Below, piece after piece: positions 32,995-43,508 of a stretch of DNA of 64,000 nt; position 1 is the stretch's first letter; each line of letters begins with the position of its first letter. This DNA comes from Artemisia argyi (lineage: Eukaryota > Streptophyta > Magnoliopsida > Asterales > Asteraceae). The stretch is taken from positions 111,812,228 through 111,876,227 of the forward strand of contig CM060693.1 in assembly GCA_030686995.1 (NCBI GenBank). The letters run 5' to 3'. The translations under genes and the position numbers were made by a program. Below the pieces are notes generated by a model, which saw nothing but the letters and a program-made list of their open reading frames with translations, did not search any database and was not told the origin of the DNA.

Positions 32995-33005
32995 GTGTGG
33001 GGGAT
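32995..33005 (+). promoter_or_regulatory. PPT of plus-strand non-autonomous element
   Basis: GTGTGGGGGAT abuts the 3' LTR start. Two similar AAGTGTGGGGG sites lie upstream at 32277-32289 and 32424-32435. Confidence 0.75.
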
Positions 33006-36000
33006 TGATGAGTGCTCAAACACTCATCATTTTTGGTCTAATATGAACTGCAAAACATACAAAAACACTCAGAAATGCATCAAAATACTAAAAATATTTC
33101 AAAATTGTGTTTTATATGTTTTAGATGCAAAATAAGCAAAAACAGATGAAAAACGTATAAAGTTTGCAAAATTGGCAGTTTCAGTCCCCCAACTTTCATA
33201 AAATGACAAAACTAGTCCCTGGTCATTCAAAATATAGAAAATTATCACCAAAGGTCCTTTTACAATCATAAGTTGTCATATTTTACCCTTTGGTGAAATA
33301 TTGGAATAGTTTTGGAAAATTACAAAATAAGTCCCTGGAGTTTCAGATTTTGGCAGATTTGGTCCCTGGTGGGATATTTTTGAAAGAAAAATCATTTTTG
33401 ACCTTGGGAAATCAAAAGTTATCAAAATGGGTCCCTGGGTAAAAGTTTTGAAGATTTACAAGATTGGTCCCTGTACTTTGGAAATTTGCATAATTGGCCC
33501 CCGAGAACTTTAACATTGGAAAATCATACTTTGGGTCCCTGGGATATTTAAGTTGTCAATTTTGATTCTTGTGATAACTTAGGAACGACTGCATTTTCCA
33601 CCCTCAACTTTTGCAAAATTACAAAATTGGTCCTTGTTAAATACAAAACAAAACGGACCTATTTTATTATTACAAACCAAAACTAAACCTAAACCCTTTT
33701 AACCTAACACACCCCTGATCCATCCTAAACCCCTAAGCCCATACCCAAGCCCAATCCACACTCCCCACTTTAATATATAAAACCGGGTCAAAATAAGTCA
33801 AACCCATCTCCCCCCGTTTACTGTTCATCCCTAACCTCCCAATACCACCCTAATTTCCAGCTCCATCCCCCCCTCCTCACCTTTTTCACCACAGCCCCCC
33901 ACAATTATTGCACCTCATCTACCACACCAACCCACACCACCACAATAAATTCCCCTCACCAGTTCCACTAATTTTACCCCGTATACATTTTGGCGCCAAT
34001 ATCCTAATCAAGGGCTTGGATTGATCGTAATACAATTGAACGGCTGGGATTTGGTCAAGAGTCAACATAAAGCACTTTGGGACTTTCAGAATTCAAAAGG
34101 AACCCATGTGGGATGACTTAGGGCTTAATTTTAGTTTGTTATATATATTAAAGTTCATATGAGCCATTGTAGTGTGTAGTATGTAATTTTAGACTTGTAA
34201 CTTTTCTTTTATCACCTGTACTCTCATTTCAGTTAATGTAATTCAAAGGTTCTAAGTTTAATATCAATTTCAGTTTTCAAAGTATAAGTTTAAATTTCAA
34301 GTTTGTTGTTTACAGTTCCTTAAGTGTTTTAAAGCTTTAATTTGGTTTCATAAGCTCCAATATCAAGTCTTTAGAAGCTATATCAGCTTCTGTGTTAACT
34401 AAGTTCAAGTTTTTATAAAAATAGAAAATTTAAGAAAAATAAAAATAAAATAAAATAAAATGGACAAAGGTGGAAGTAGCTTGGGATTTGGTTGATTTCT
34501 GGATTGCAGAGGGTAATAAAGACTTGTGGAAGTCATTAGGTTGGTTCATTTGGTCCTTGGTTTTCAAACTAAGCTTGGAAAGCTTTTGTAAGTCTTGGTT
34601 CCATTCTTTTTATTCCACTGTGTTGTACTTAAATTTGCTTAGATTTGAATGTTTTCTGTTTATTAGGTGTAGCTAAGTTGAATTATAGCTTAAAATTGGG
34701 TAATTATAGTTTGAATCTCATTTTGTTTAACAAAAACTCAAAACAGTCCTAGATAGGGGTGTTTGGTTGTAACTTGTTTGAGGTATTATAGTGGCTTTAC
34801 AATAGAACTCTGTGTTTCATTCAGTTACTTGAGTTGATTTATGTTCAAAGTGATGAATTTCTGAGTCTTAAACTCAGCAAAAGTCAAAATCACAAGGAAA
34901 TCATCAGCACAGTTAACTGTGGTGATCTTTGGAGTCCAAAACTCGTCAAACCTTTTCACAAGTTGGTATTTTTACTAAAATTGGTCTTTATTTAGCTTAT
35001 CATAACATATACAAGCAATAAAAAGCATCTGAGTTTCATCAAAGTCAAAGTATCAAAGTTTTTCAAAAAGTGAAAAGTGCAAGTGTCAGATTTTTCCCAA
35101 AATGGGATGAATTTTTGTGATTTTTGTGGGTGGTTTTAGGTTCTCAAACTTGTTGTGCTCATAGTCTATCAATAGAACTTTGGAATCATACACTTGTTGC
35201 ATTTTTACAATTTTTTCTGTTGGACCTTTTTACCCTTGGAAGACACTTGCAGGGCAAGGCTGTTGCCGTATGCACCAGCAATTCAGTCACACCACCAACT
35301 TTGGTGGTTCATTGTGACTAATCCAGTGGGTCCCATTGACCTAACTTAGTGTCATTCAACCCCCCTCCTACCAGGGTTGGTGTTTTGACCCTTTGTTTGA
35401 CCATTAGACTTGTGGACCCCACCTGGAATTGACCCAAAAGGTTGTCCCTTTTCTGTCTCAGAAACAAAACAAGCAAACTGCTTATTCTGGATTTGTAGCT
35501 TATTCAATTAGCTTATTTGTGTGAAACTTGTTTAGAATTGTTCATTTAACTCATTGGCGCCTGTTTTTACCAAGGTGGACCCCACATAAGTTCATTTGAG
35601 CTTAATCTCACCCTTGGTCAAAGAAAGTCAACTGTCAAAGGTATAAGCACTTCAGGTGCTTATTCACTTGATCTCAGTCAAACCCACTTCACAAAAGTTG
35701 CTTAAAATCTTATAATAAGCAGTTTTGAAAAAGAAAATTCCAAATAAGCCCAACATAATAGAAGTGATAGCTTCTATTTAAGCCAATTGGCTTATTCTTC
35801 AGCTTATTATTAAGCAATTTCTATTTTTAAAATTTTCTTAGGCTTCTGGTGTGTAAAAATAATTTCTGTAATTCTTTCAGATTTTTCTTATATCATTTAG
35901 TATTTTTCTTAATTTAAAGTAGTTTTTAGTAATTAATAAATAGTTAATAATTAATAATAATTAAATAGAAATCAGAAAAATATAAATTAAATTTTAAAAT

Positions 36001-36736
36001 TAGTTTTTAGTTATTTTTTATTTTTCCAAATTTTATTTTCAATTTTCTAGTGTAATTTAATAATTAATTAGAATTTAGGATAATTTAAATAATTAAAAAG
36101 TAATTAATGATTAGCTAATAATTAGTAATAATTAATTAAAAAGTCTTAAAAATATATTTTCATTTCTAAAAATTTGTTTTATAGTATTTTAGATTTTTCT
36201 AAGTTTAAATTTTATTTTTCCAAGTTAATTTCATATTTATTTGTAATTTATGTTAATTTAGTTAATTAAAATTAATTAGAAAATTAGTATTTAATTAATA
36301 GTAATTATAAAAATAGTGTAAAAATTAATTTTAAATTTCCAAAAATTTTCTTTAATCATTAGGTTTGTAAAAATACCATTTTCATACCAGTAGCCTTTTC
36401 AGATCACCTCGTTCACTTTTATTCCTCGTAAGTTTGTTTGCGTTTTCAGCAAACCTACGGTTTTTAAGTTTTAAGTGATTTCTTCTCAATCTCAATTCCC
36501 GTAATCATTCACATAGCTTTCCTAAGCTATTTTGTTTAATAATTTCCAAATAATTCTCATAACAAACCCTTTCTGTGAATAATCACCCGATCACAAAGCA
36601 CGCTTATTCACAATTCACACCTTGTCGGGATTTAACGACCTGGTGATACCTTATATTACCCGGAGCATTGGTCTAGGCTATTTGACTTTGTTGACCATTC
36701 CTTGGTCAATATAAGTTGACGGTTTAGCACCAATCA
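33006..36736 (+). repeat. 3' LTR of plus-strand non-autonomous element
   Basis: 3731 bp, homologous to 26448-30045 end to end apart from two large indels. It keeps a degenerate GGTCCCTG-phased stretch at about 33180-33560. The E2F-like palindrome found in the other three LTRs has lost one base of symmetry here (TTTGGCGCCAAT near 33988). Confidence 0.92.
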
Positions 36737-36741
36737 TTAGG

Positions 36742-37020
36742 ATCAATTCTTGACGGTTTAGGAGCAATTGTGAGCTTAGGTTTTTGGATAACCGTAGGTT
36801 GGACGTATTTAGCACTTTCATGGTTAGAGGAAAGTACAGGGCCCTTTGTCACCTCGGTTTCATGATCTCTTTCCCTCACCGGAGAGGGAATAGGAATCGA
36901 AGGTCCATCATAATCAACACGACATCTCGACATTTTTGACAAGGCCATAAGTTTTTTAACTTTGCTTTTAAAGGCCCTTTGTTCAAAGAAATCGTCATCG
37001 AGAGATGCCATTAGAATCAA
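36742..37020 (-). pseudogene. Short N-terminal ORF of minus-strand element, cut by nested insertion
   Basis: A minus-strand ORF starts MILMASLDDDFFEQRAF and is rich in Lys, Arg, Ser and Pro. It sits about 290 bp after the PBS, where gag would start. The plus-strand guest element inserted in its last codons at 36741; across the insertion the reading frame meets a stop after about 10 codons, and the next frame leads into the ORF at 26400. It may once have been the 5' part of the same gene. I recognise no domain. Confidence 0.55.
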
Positions 37021-37310
37021 TTATGGGACAAGTGGAAGAAGGTAGAATCAAAAGGATAGAGGGTAAAGGGATGAAGAATCAAAAAGGTAGGAGGGTAAAG
37101 ATGGATATTTTTAGGATTTTTGATAAACATTTTATAAGAAAGAAAATCTTTTTGTGTTTTTGTGTTCGTTGAAAACTAATTTTAAAAAGTTTTCAGGAAC
37201 CGTTTTTGTTTTTATACAAGAATATATGAACAAAGGATGGAAAATATATACAATGAGTGTATATCCAGATTCACTAATCTGTAAAACCGTTTAGAATAAC
37301 GCGCACGACC

Positions 37311-37328
37311 TCCCCGGCAGCGGCGCCA
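37311..37328 (-). promoter_or_regulatory. Primer-binding site, tRNA-Asp type (minus-strand element)
   Basis: On the minus strand TGGCGCCGCTGCCGGGGA lies five bases inside the 5' LTR end at 37334, identical to the site at 30051-30068. Confidence 0.8.
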
Positions 37329-37333
37329 AAAAT

Positions 37334-40300
37334 TGATTGGCTCCCGAACGGTCAACCTAAATTGACCAAGTGATGGTCAACAAGGTCAAACAGCCTAGAG
37401 TCAATGCTCCGTGGAAGTACAGTGTTTCCCCGGGTCGTTATGTCCCGACGAGGTGTGGATGGTTATCAAACGGGTTTGTGATCGGGTGAATTTGGACAGC
37501 AAAGGGATTATAAGGGTTTTGAATGATTACGCTAAGGAAAAAACGAATGAGAACGATTTAAACACACTATATTAACAATAACGCGAAACCTAATTAACCT
37601 AAAACGTAATCTAAAAATTTAAAATTAGAATTCGCTTAAAGATAAGCAGAAAAGTAAGCCAAACGGCTTAAATAGAAGCTATCACTTTATTTATGTTTTT
37701 CGTTTTTCTTTATTTTACAAACTACGTAACCTAAATTTAAAACGTAAAAGTTATTTAAAATAAAACGCGAGTGCGCAAAATAAAAAGTGAATTTTATGCT
37801 ACGCAAACCCTACGGACATGAAAATTATATTTTTAAGAACCTAATGATAGAAGAAAATTTTAGAAAAAAGAAAATTATTTTTTTGACTTTTTATTATTTA
37901 TTATTAATTAATTACTAACTAGACTTAATTAAACTAATTAAACTAATTTAATTATAATAAATACTAAATGGAAAGTAAAAATTATAAAACTTTTTCTATA
38001 ACTACATTGATATAACAGAAACTTAATAAAAATATAAAATTACCTAAGTACTAATAAATAAGCTTTTTTTATAATTAATTACTTATTATTTATTTAAAAC
38101 CTAAATTAAACTATTTTAATTATAATAAATATTAAACTAATTTCTAAAATTATAAAACTTTTTATATAAATACTACATGTTAATAAGGTCCTAGGAAAAA
38201 TATACAAAAGCTAGAATCAGTGTAAACTAAGCAAATAATAAGCAGATATAAGCTGTGATGGCTTATTTGTACCAACAAAACAACCAAGGGTCTAATATAA
38301 AATTTTGCATAGTTTGTTTGAAAAAAGACCCAAGGGCGACTGGTTATGATGTTGTTTGTGAACTGAATGGCATGGGTTCAAGTCCCACCCATGTCAGTTT
38401 TTGCAATTTATTTTTTTTTTCAATTTTTCTTTTTGCAAAATCATTTAACCACAAAACTAACCAACTTTTGTGAAAACATATTTTTCAAAACATGAAATTA
38501 AGCTCAGTATAAGCTCATTAGCTTAACAGTTTAAGCTACATTCTTGAAATGGAATTTTAAGCTTTGAAAAGCTATCACAAAAGCTGTAAAGCTGAACCAA
38601 GAGATAAAATAAACTAGGGTAAGAAAAAGAAGCTTGGAATAAGCTGAGATAACAATTAAAGACACAAGATAAGCAAAAAATAGACAATAAGCAAAATCCA
38701 AACACGGATGCAATAAGCAGGCTTGAAGATTTATTGAAAGACACTTTGAGCATATCAAATAAGCTCAAAAGCCAAAAACAAACATGGATCCTATAAGATT
38801 GGCACCAGGGCTTTCCAAAAAACTCAAATTCACTCTGTGGGACCCACCTGTAAGCTCATGAGAAGCTTATGAAGATGGGCTTGTGCACTGACCACTCAGT
38901 GCATTGGTTAACATGGACCAAGTAATAAGCCACTTGCAGGCTATTCAAATAAGCTTGAAGGTGGCTAAAAAAAACAAGCACTCAGCTTAAGCCTCACAGA
39001 TAAGCTTTCTACAAGCTCACGAAAAGTGCTAGTGAATACGAATTCCTGGTGCAGGGGAGATTTCCATCAAACAAGCCAAGTTGAGGTAACAAATAATCTA
39101 TGTAGAAAATTCATAAAAATAAAATAAAATAAGCATTTAAAAGCTGAGCTTTCAGAGTTTTAAGAACCCAAAGGCTCATAAACTAACACTTAGCACAGAG
39201 ATCATGAAAAATTCCCCAAGATTTGCATAAACTGAGTCACATGCAATTTTGAGTTTTTAAGATTTTGCATTCATTTGACTTTTGTGAGTTTGCACTGATT
39301 CTAATTGATCAATATTGTTATGTTAATCATAGGTAAACCTAAATCAAGCTTTCTAATCTAGTTCTAGAGTGAATTCAAGGATTTGGTTCACAAACTCTTA
39401 CACAGTGAACAACAAATGAGATTCAAAGGAAATTTTGACTATGGATAAAAGAAATACTAAGTTTTATGCTATCTATGATCTAACTATACCTAATGTAACA
39501 TGGTTCAACAAAAGACAACTCCAAAAACACACTAGAACATAAAAATAACAATAAATCCAAACAGTCCTTTAAAACTATTTTTACACTATAATTTTTATAT
39601 TTTAAACTACAACCTATGGATTTTTAAGCTGAATTAGATGGAGCAGACTAAATAGAAGCTAAATGACCAATTAAACACAACTAATAAAAACAACAACTAT
39701 ATATAGCAGATTAAGCTATATTAGGCAGTTTAAACGAGAAACTATTAGCATATGGAGAGCTAGTAAACCACTGAGCAAACAATTACCTCAGACCAACTTA
39801 CATACACTTAAATAAACATTAAACATCAAAGATAAACATATTTAAGTAATAGTACAGTAAATAAGCAAAATTGAGTTATGTGGCTTACAAATGATTCCAG
39901 GCAGAAACACATGACCAAGAACTCACAAACACTTCCTAAAGCCTCACCAGAGGTACTAAAACCATTGCCATCCAGTATATGCAATGCTCCAAGCTTCAAC
40001 CTCCTACCTCACTGATTTTTTATTTTAAACCTATTTATTTCCTATTTTTGAGTCTTTTTTATTTTATTGCATTAGACCCTGCTAAATGCTTTAAAAGCTT
40101 TTAGAAACTCATGAGTGAGCTTAAGGGAACTTAATGGAACTGGTTTTAGCTACTTTTAACAGGTTCTAAGTAACAGTGCTAAAATCACTTGAAAATGATA
40201 AATCTGAATTCACAAAGCAACTTTGAGATTAAGATTAAATAAAGTTCAAATTGCATTAAAAAGAGTGATTACAACATTTTAAGCTAAAAAGTACAATGGG

Positions 40301-41339
40301 AAATTAAAAATGACATTAAATCGACATAAATTTAAGCTAAAATCTACCAACCCTTCAAACTGCAACAATCCTCCCTTTTATAGAGTTGAATTAGGTTTTG
40401 AGAACCCACTTGTCACTTCCCAGCAATCATCTTGAGCCATTGGATATGTAGAAGAAATCTTGGCCGTTTGTATTTTGGCGCCAAATTGAAGTTTGGCGTT
40501 TTCCATTTGATAACTTGTGCCAGGGGTGCATTCTTGGACTGGGGTGTTTGTATTGAGTAGGGGTGATGATGGAGGAGGGGGAAGTGGGTTAGTGATGAAG
40601 GGAGGTTAGCAGGGTGTTGCAGGGGAGTCACGGGTGTGTGTTGAGGTGGGAGATGGAGTGGTCAAAGGGTCAAAGTTGAGTAGGAAGGGGTGTTTTTATT
40701 TGGATCTTTGACCCACGGATTGACCAAAAATAAAACAGGGTGTATTAGTTTTTGGGATTGGGCTAAAGGGTGGATTGGGCCAAAGGAAATGTATGGGTGG
40801 GCTGGTGTTTTTATTTTGGATTAGTTTGGATTAATGGGGAGTAGTGTATTAAAAGGTTTATGATCCGTTTGCTTTGTAGTTGAAATTTCACAAGGACCAA
40901 TTTCGTAATTATTCTAAAACCCAGGGTCTGAAATGAAACTTTTCCAAAGTGGATATAAGGACCTATTTTGACATGTGTGAATAGTACAAGGGTGTTTTTT
41001 TGACATTTTCCATTTTGAAAACTCCGAGGGACCATTTTTGCCAAATTGCAAAGTACAGGGACCAAACATGTAATTTTCTCAAACTTTTCACCCTGGGTTG
41101 ACTTTTCTTTTATTTTAAACCTTCAGGGACTAGTTTTGTCAATTTTTGAAACTTGAGGGACTGAAACTGCCAATTATGCAAACTTTGTTCGTTTTTCATT
41201 TGTTTTTAAAAATTTTGCATCAGAAACATATAAAACACAATTGTGGGATATTTTCAGTATTTTGATGCATATTTGAGTGTTTTTTGATGTTTTGGCAGTT
41301 CAGATACGATAAAAATAATGAGTATTTACACACTCATCA
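37334..41339 (-). repeat. 5' LTR of minus-strand non-autonomous element
   Basis: 4006 bp, partner of 19120-23336. It has a single copy of the 179-bp segment, the palindrome TTTGGCGCCAAA at 40474-40485, and a minus-strand TATA box TATAAAAGGG at about 40374-40383. It ends CACTCATCA next to the ACTTT target-site duplication. Confidence 0.92.
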
Positions 41340-41344
41340 ACTTT

Positions 41345-41836
41345 ACTCGCCCATGTTTCGAGATCGTGAGATTGTCCCTATTTCAAGATCTACACAAATT
41401 GCTTCCAATCGACTTATGAATTGTGGACTCAGTCTTTTCTTTCTTGTATAAGAAAGAATAGTACTTCGACTTTTGGATAACTTTCGAAATTGTATAATTT
41501 CGAAAGTGTGTTAGTGATTTTGTGTTTTCGAAAACAGCTTATTTTTCAAAATCACATTTTTTTCAAAAAATCTATTAAGTTTCGAAAACTCACAAACCTT
41601 CACTAAGTTTCGCGAATACTTGCAAAAGTTTCGAAATTCACTTATTTCGCAAACCTCAAAGTTTCGCAAACCCAAGTTTCGAAATCTACAAAAGTTTCGC
41701 AATCCAACGTTGAGAGAAAAGTTTCGCGATCACTGCAAGAGCAAACTTTCACAATCACTTATTTGTGCAAAGTTTTCAAAATTTGGCTAAACCTATACCT
41801 TCTACAAGATCCATCTTTTCACACAAGTGTTTCAAT
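41345..41836 (+). other. Leader of copia element 2, second part, rich in TTTCGAAA/TTTCGCAA motifs
   Basis: Non-coding. About eleven TTTCGAA, TTTCGCAA or TTTCGCGA motifs fall between 41466 and 41730, many spaced 15-30 bp. A similar block lies in the spacer after pol (50800-51260). TTTTCGAAAA is self-complementary. Confidence 0.65.
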
Positions 41837-43508
41837 ATGTCTCAACCACCGTACTACAACTTTAACCATCCTCAGCAACATCAGAATCAACAGTATCATC
41901 AGCAACAGTAATAGTATCAACAATCACCACAATATTATCAACAACTGGTTTACTCACGACAACATATTCTCATGCAACAACATCAGATGGTTCCAATGCA
42001 ACAATCCTATCCCATGTCACCACAACAAAGCCAAATCCGATCAAAACCTACTCACTGGTTTGATAGGATGTGTGAAGTCATTTCAACTCAACAATCCAGA
42101 CATGAAGCAGGATCTATTGACACCCCACCAATGCTAACACCGAGAAATTATATTCAGTGGGCAAGTCGATTCTTAAGGTTTATTGAACTCAAGAAACCCA
42201 ATGGTAAGTACATGAAACAAGTTATCCTTGAAGGACTGTTTCCGTGGCCTGTTAACTACGTTGGCGTTGACCCATCTGCTGATTCTCCAGTCGCTCCAAC
42301 TGCTGTGCTAGTTCCTGAGTCTTCACTTACTGCTGAACAACACCACCATCGTGAAGCAGATGAGTATGCTATGTCTTACATACTTCAGGTAATACCAAAT
42401 ATCATATTCAGAAGTGTTGATGCTCAGACAACTGCAAAAGCTATGTGGGAACACGTCCATCTACTTATGCAAGGCATACAACTGAACAAGGAAGACATGG
42501 AATCTAAACTTGGAATACACTAATATCATGATCGAACCAGGGGAATCCCTTGAATCTTACTTTCATCGTTTCACCAATGTCATCAACGATTTAGAGAGAC
42601 ATGAAGTACCCCTTCCAAGAATCGCTGTCAATACAAAGTTTGTTAGTAGTCTGGGTCCTGAGTGGCAAAAGTATGTGACATTTGTGAGACAAGCTAAGAA
42701 TCTTCATAGAGATCCATATGGTTTGTTGTACGACTATCTCAAGCACTATGAGTCTGAAGTTGAAAAAGATAAAGTCGCACGAGGAGGATATACACCACCA
42801 CCTACTTCTAATCCCCTTGCACTCGTTGCTTAATCTTAGGCTGCACATCCTCCGATGTCTAATCATGCTTATGATCAGGAACAGAATTATTTCAGTCACC
42901 AGCAACCTCCTACTTCACAACACGCTTCTACTCAACTTGCTCCATATGACAACCATGATAGCATGTATTATTCTAATCAGATTAAAGATGATGATGATGA
43001 CGTCAATACTTTGAATCAAGGACTTGCTCTTATTGCTCGTGCTTTTAGCAAATTCTCTAACAAAACCAACAACCGTCTTCGTTCTTCATCAAATACAAGA
43101 AATCAAGCTGTCGTTCAAGATGGTCGAGTTGAGATTCAGAAACGTAATCCTGGACGTTCAGGCTCAGGAGGGTATACTGGAAATTCTGGGTATGGACAAA
43201 GATTCAACAACAATGGGGGATTCAGAAACAATCCAGATGCTCCTCAGAGAAGTAATGACAATGTGGCAAATAACAATACAGTATCTAGGAATGCAATATG
43301 GTGCTACAACTACAATGAAAAAGGTCATATTGCAACAGCATGTCCTAAACCAAGAACCCGCGGTAGTCAGTTTCACAAGCAGGCATTACTAGTGGCTCTC
43401 AAAGATGAAAAGGAAGGAACTTTCAATGCACAAGAGAACAGTTTCTTTGCTATTGCTCACTGCAGCTGTGATGCTTATGGTCAACATGCAGGAACATCAG
43501 TTGAATGA
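41837..43508 (+). pseudogene. Copia element 2 gag with degenerate zinc knuckle
   Basis: ATG at 41837 opens a Gln-rich N-terminus that is hit by tandem stops TAA-TAG at 41909-41914. The capsid-like part (SIDTPPMLTPRNYIQWASRF, then EADEYAMSYILQVIPNIIF) runs to 42515, shifts frame (IMIEPGESLESYFHRF), and meets stops at 42831 and 42837. The nucleocapsid part contains the knuckle CYNYNEKGHIATAC, in which the second Cys of CX2CX4HX4C is Tyr, so zinc binding should be impaired. It ends at TGA 43506-43508; the next region continues one frame over. Gag would form the particle and bind the element RNA. The copy is dead. Confidence 0.85.

Larger units (their letters stand above)
26448..36736 (+). mobile_element. 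Non-autonomous gypsy-like LTR element (plus strand), nested in the minus-strand one
   Basis: Two LTRs (26448-30045 and 33006-36736), PBS, PPT and a perfect TTAGG target-site duplication (26443-26447 and 36737-36741) define a complete 10.3-kb element. The interior is only 2960 bp and holds one broken ORF and a structured repeat array, with no pol genes. LTR ends, PBS, ORF and array are homologous to those of the surrounding minus-strand element, so they are two subfamilies of one non-autonomous family inserted head-on. Confidence 0.92.
19120..41339 (-). mobile_element. Non-autonomous gypsy-like LTR element (minus strand), nested in copia element 2
   Basis: Two LTRs (19120-23336 and 37334-41339), a tRNA-Asp-type PBS, a PPT and a perfect 5-bp target-site duplication ACTTT (19115-19119 and 41340-41344) define a complete element. 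It is read on the minus strand. Without its own nested guest (26448-36736) it is about 11.9 kb. The interior encodes only a zinc-knuckle/membrane ORF and a short N-terminal ORF; no protease, RT, RNase H or integrase can be found, so it is a large non-autonomous element. The PBS type and LTR size suggest kinship with Athila/Tat gypsy elements, but without pol this is an inference. Confidence 0.9.

Noticed and set aside
41466..41730. CRISPR-like short regular repeats
   Set aside because: Motifs are only 7-9 bp with irregular spacing and lie in a plant retrotransposon leader.
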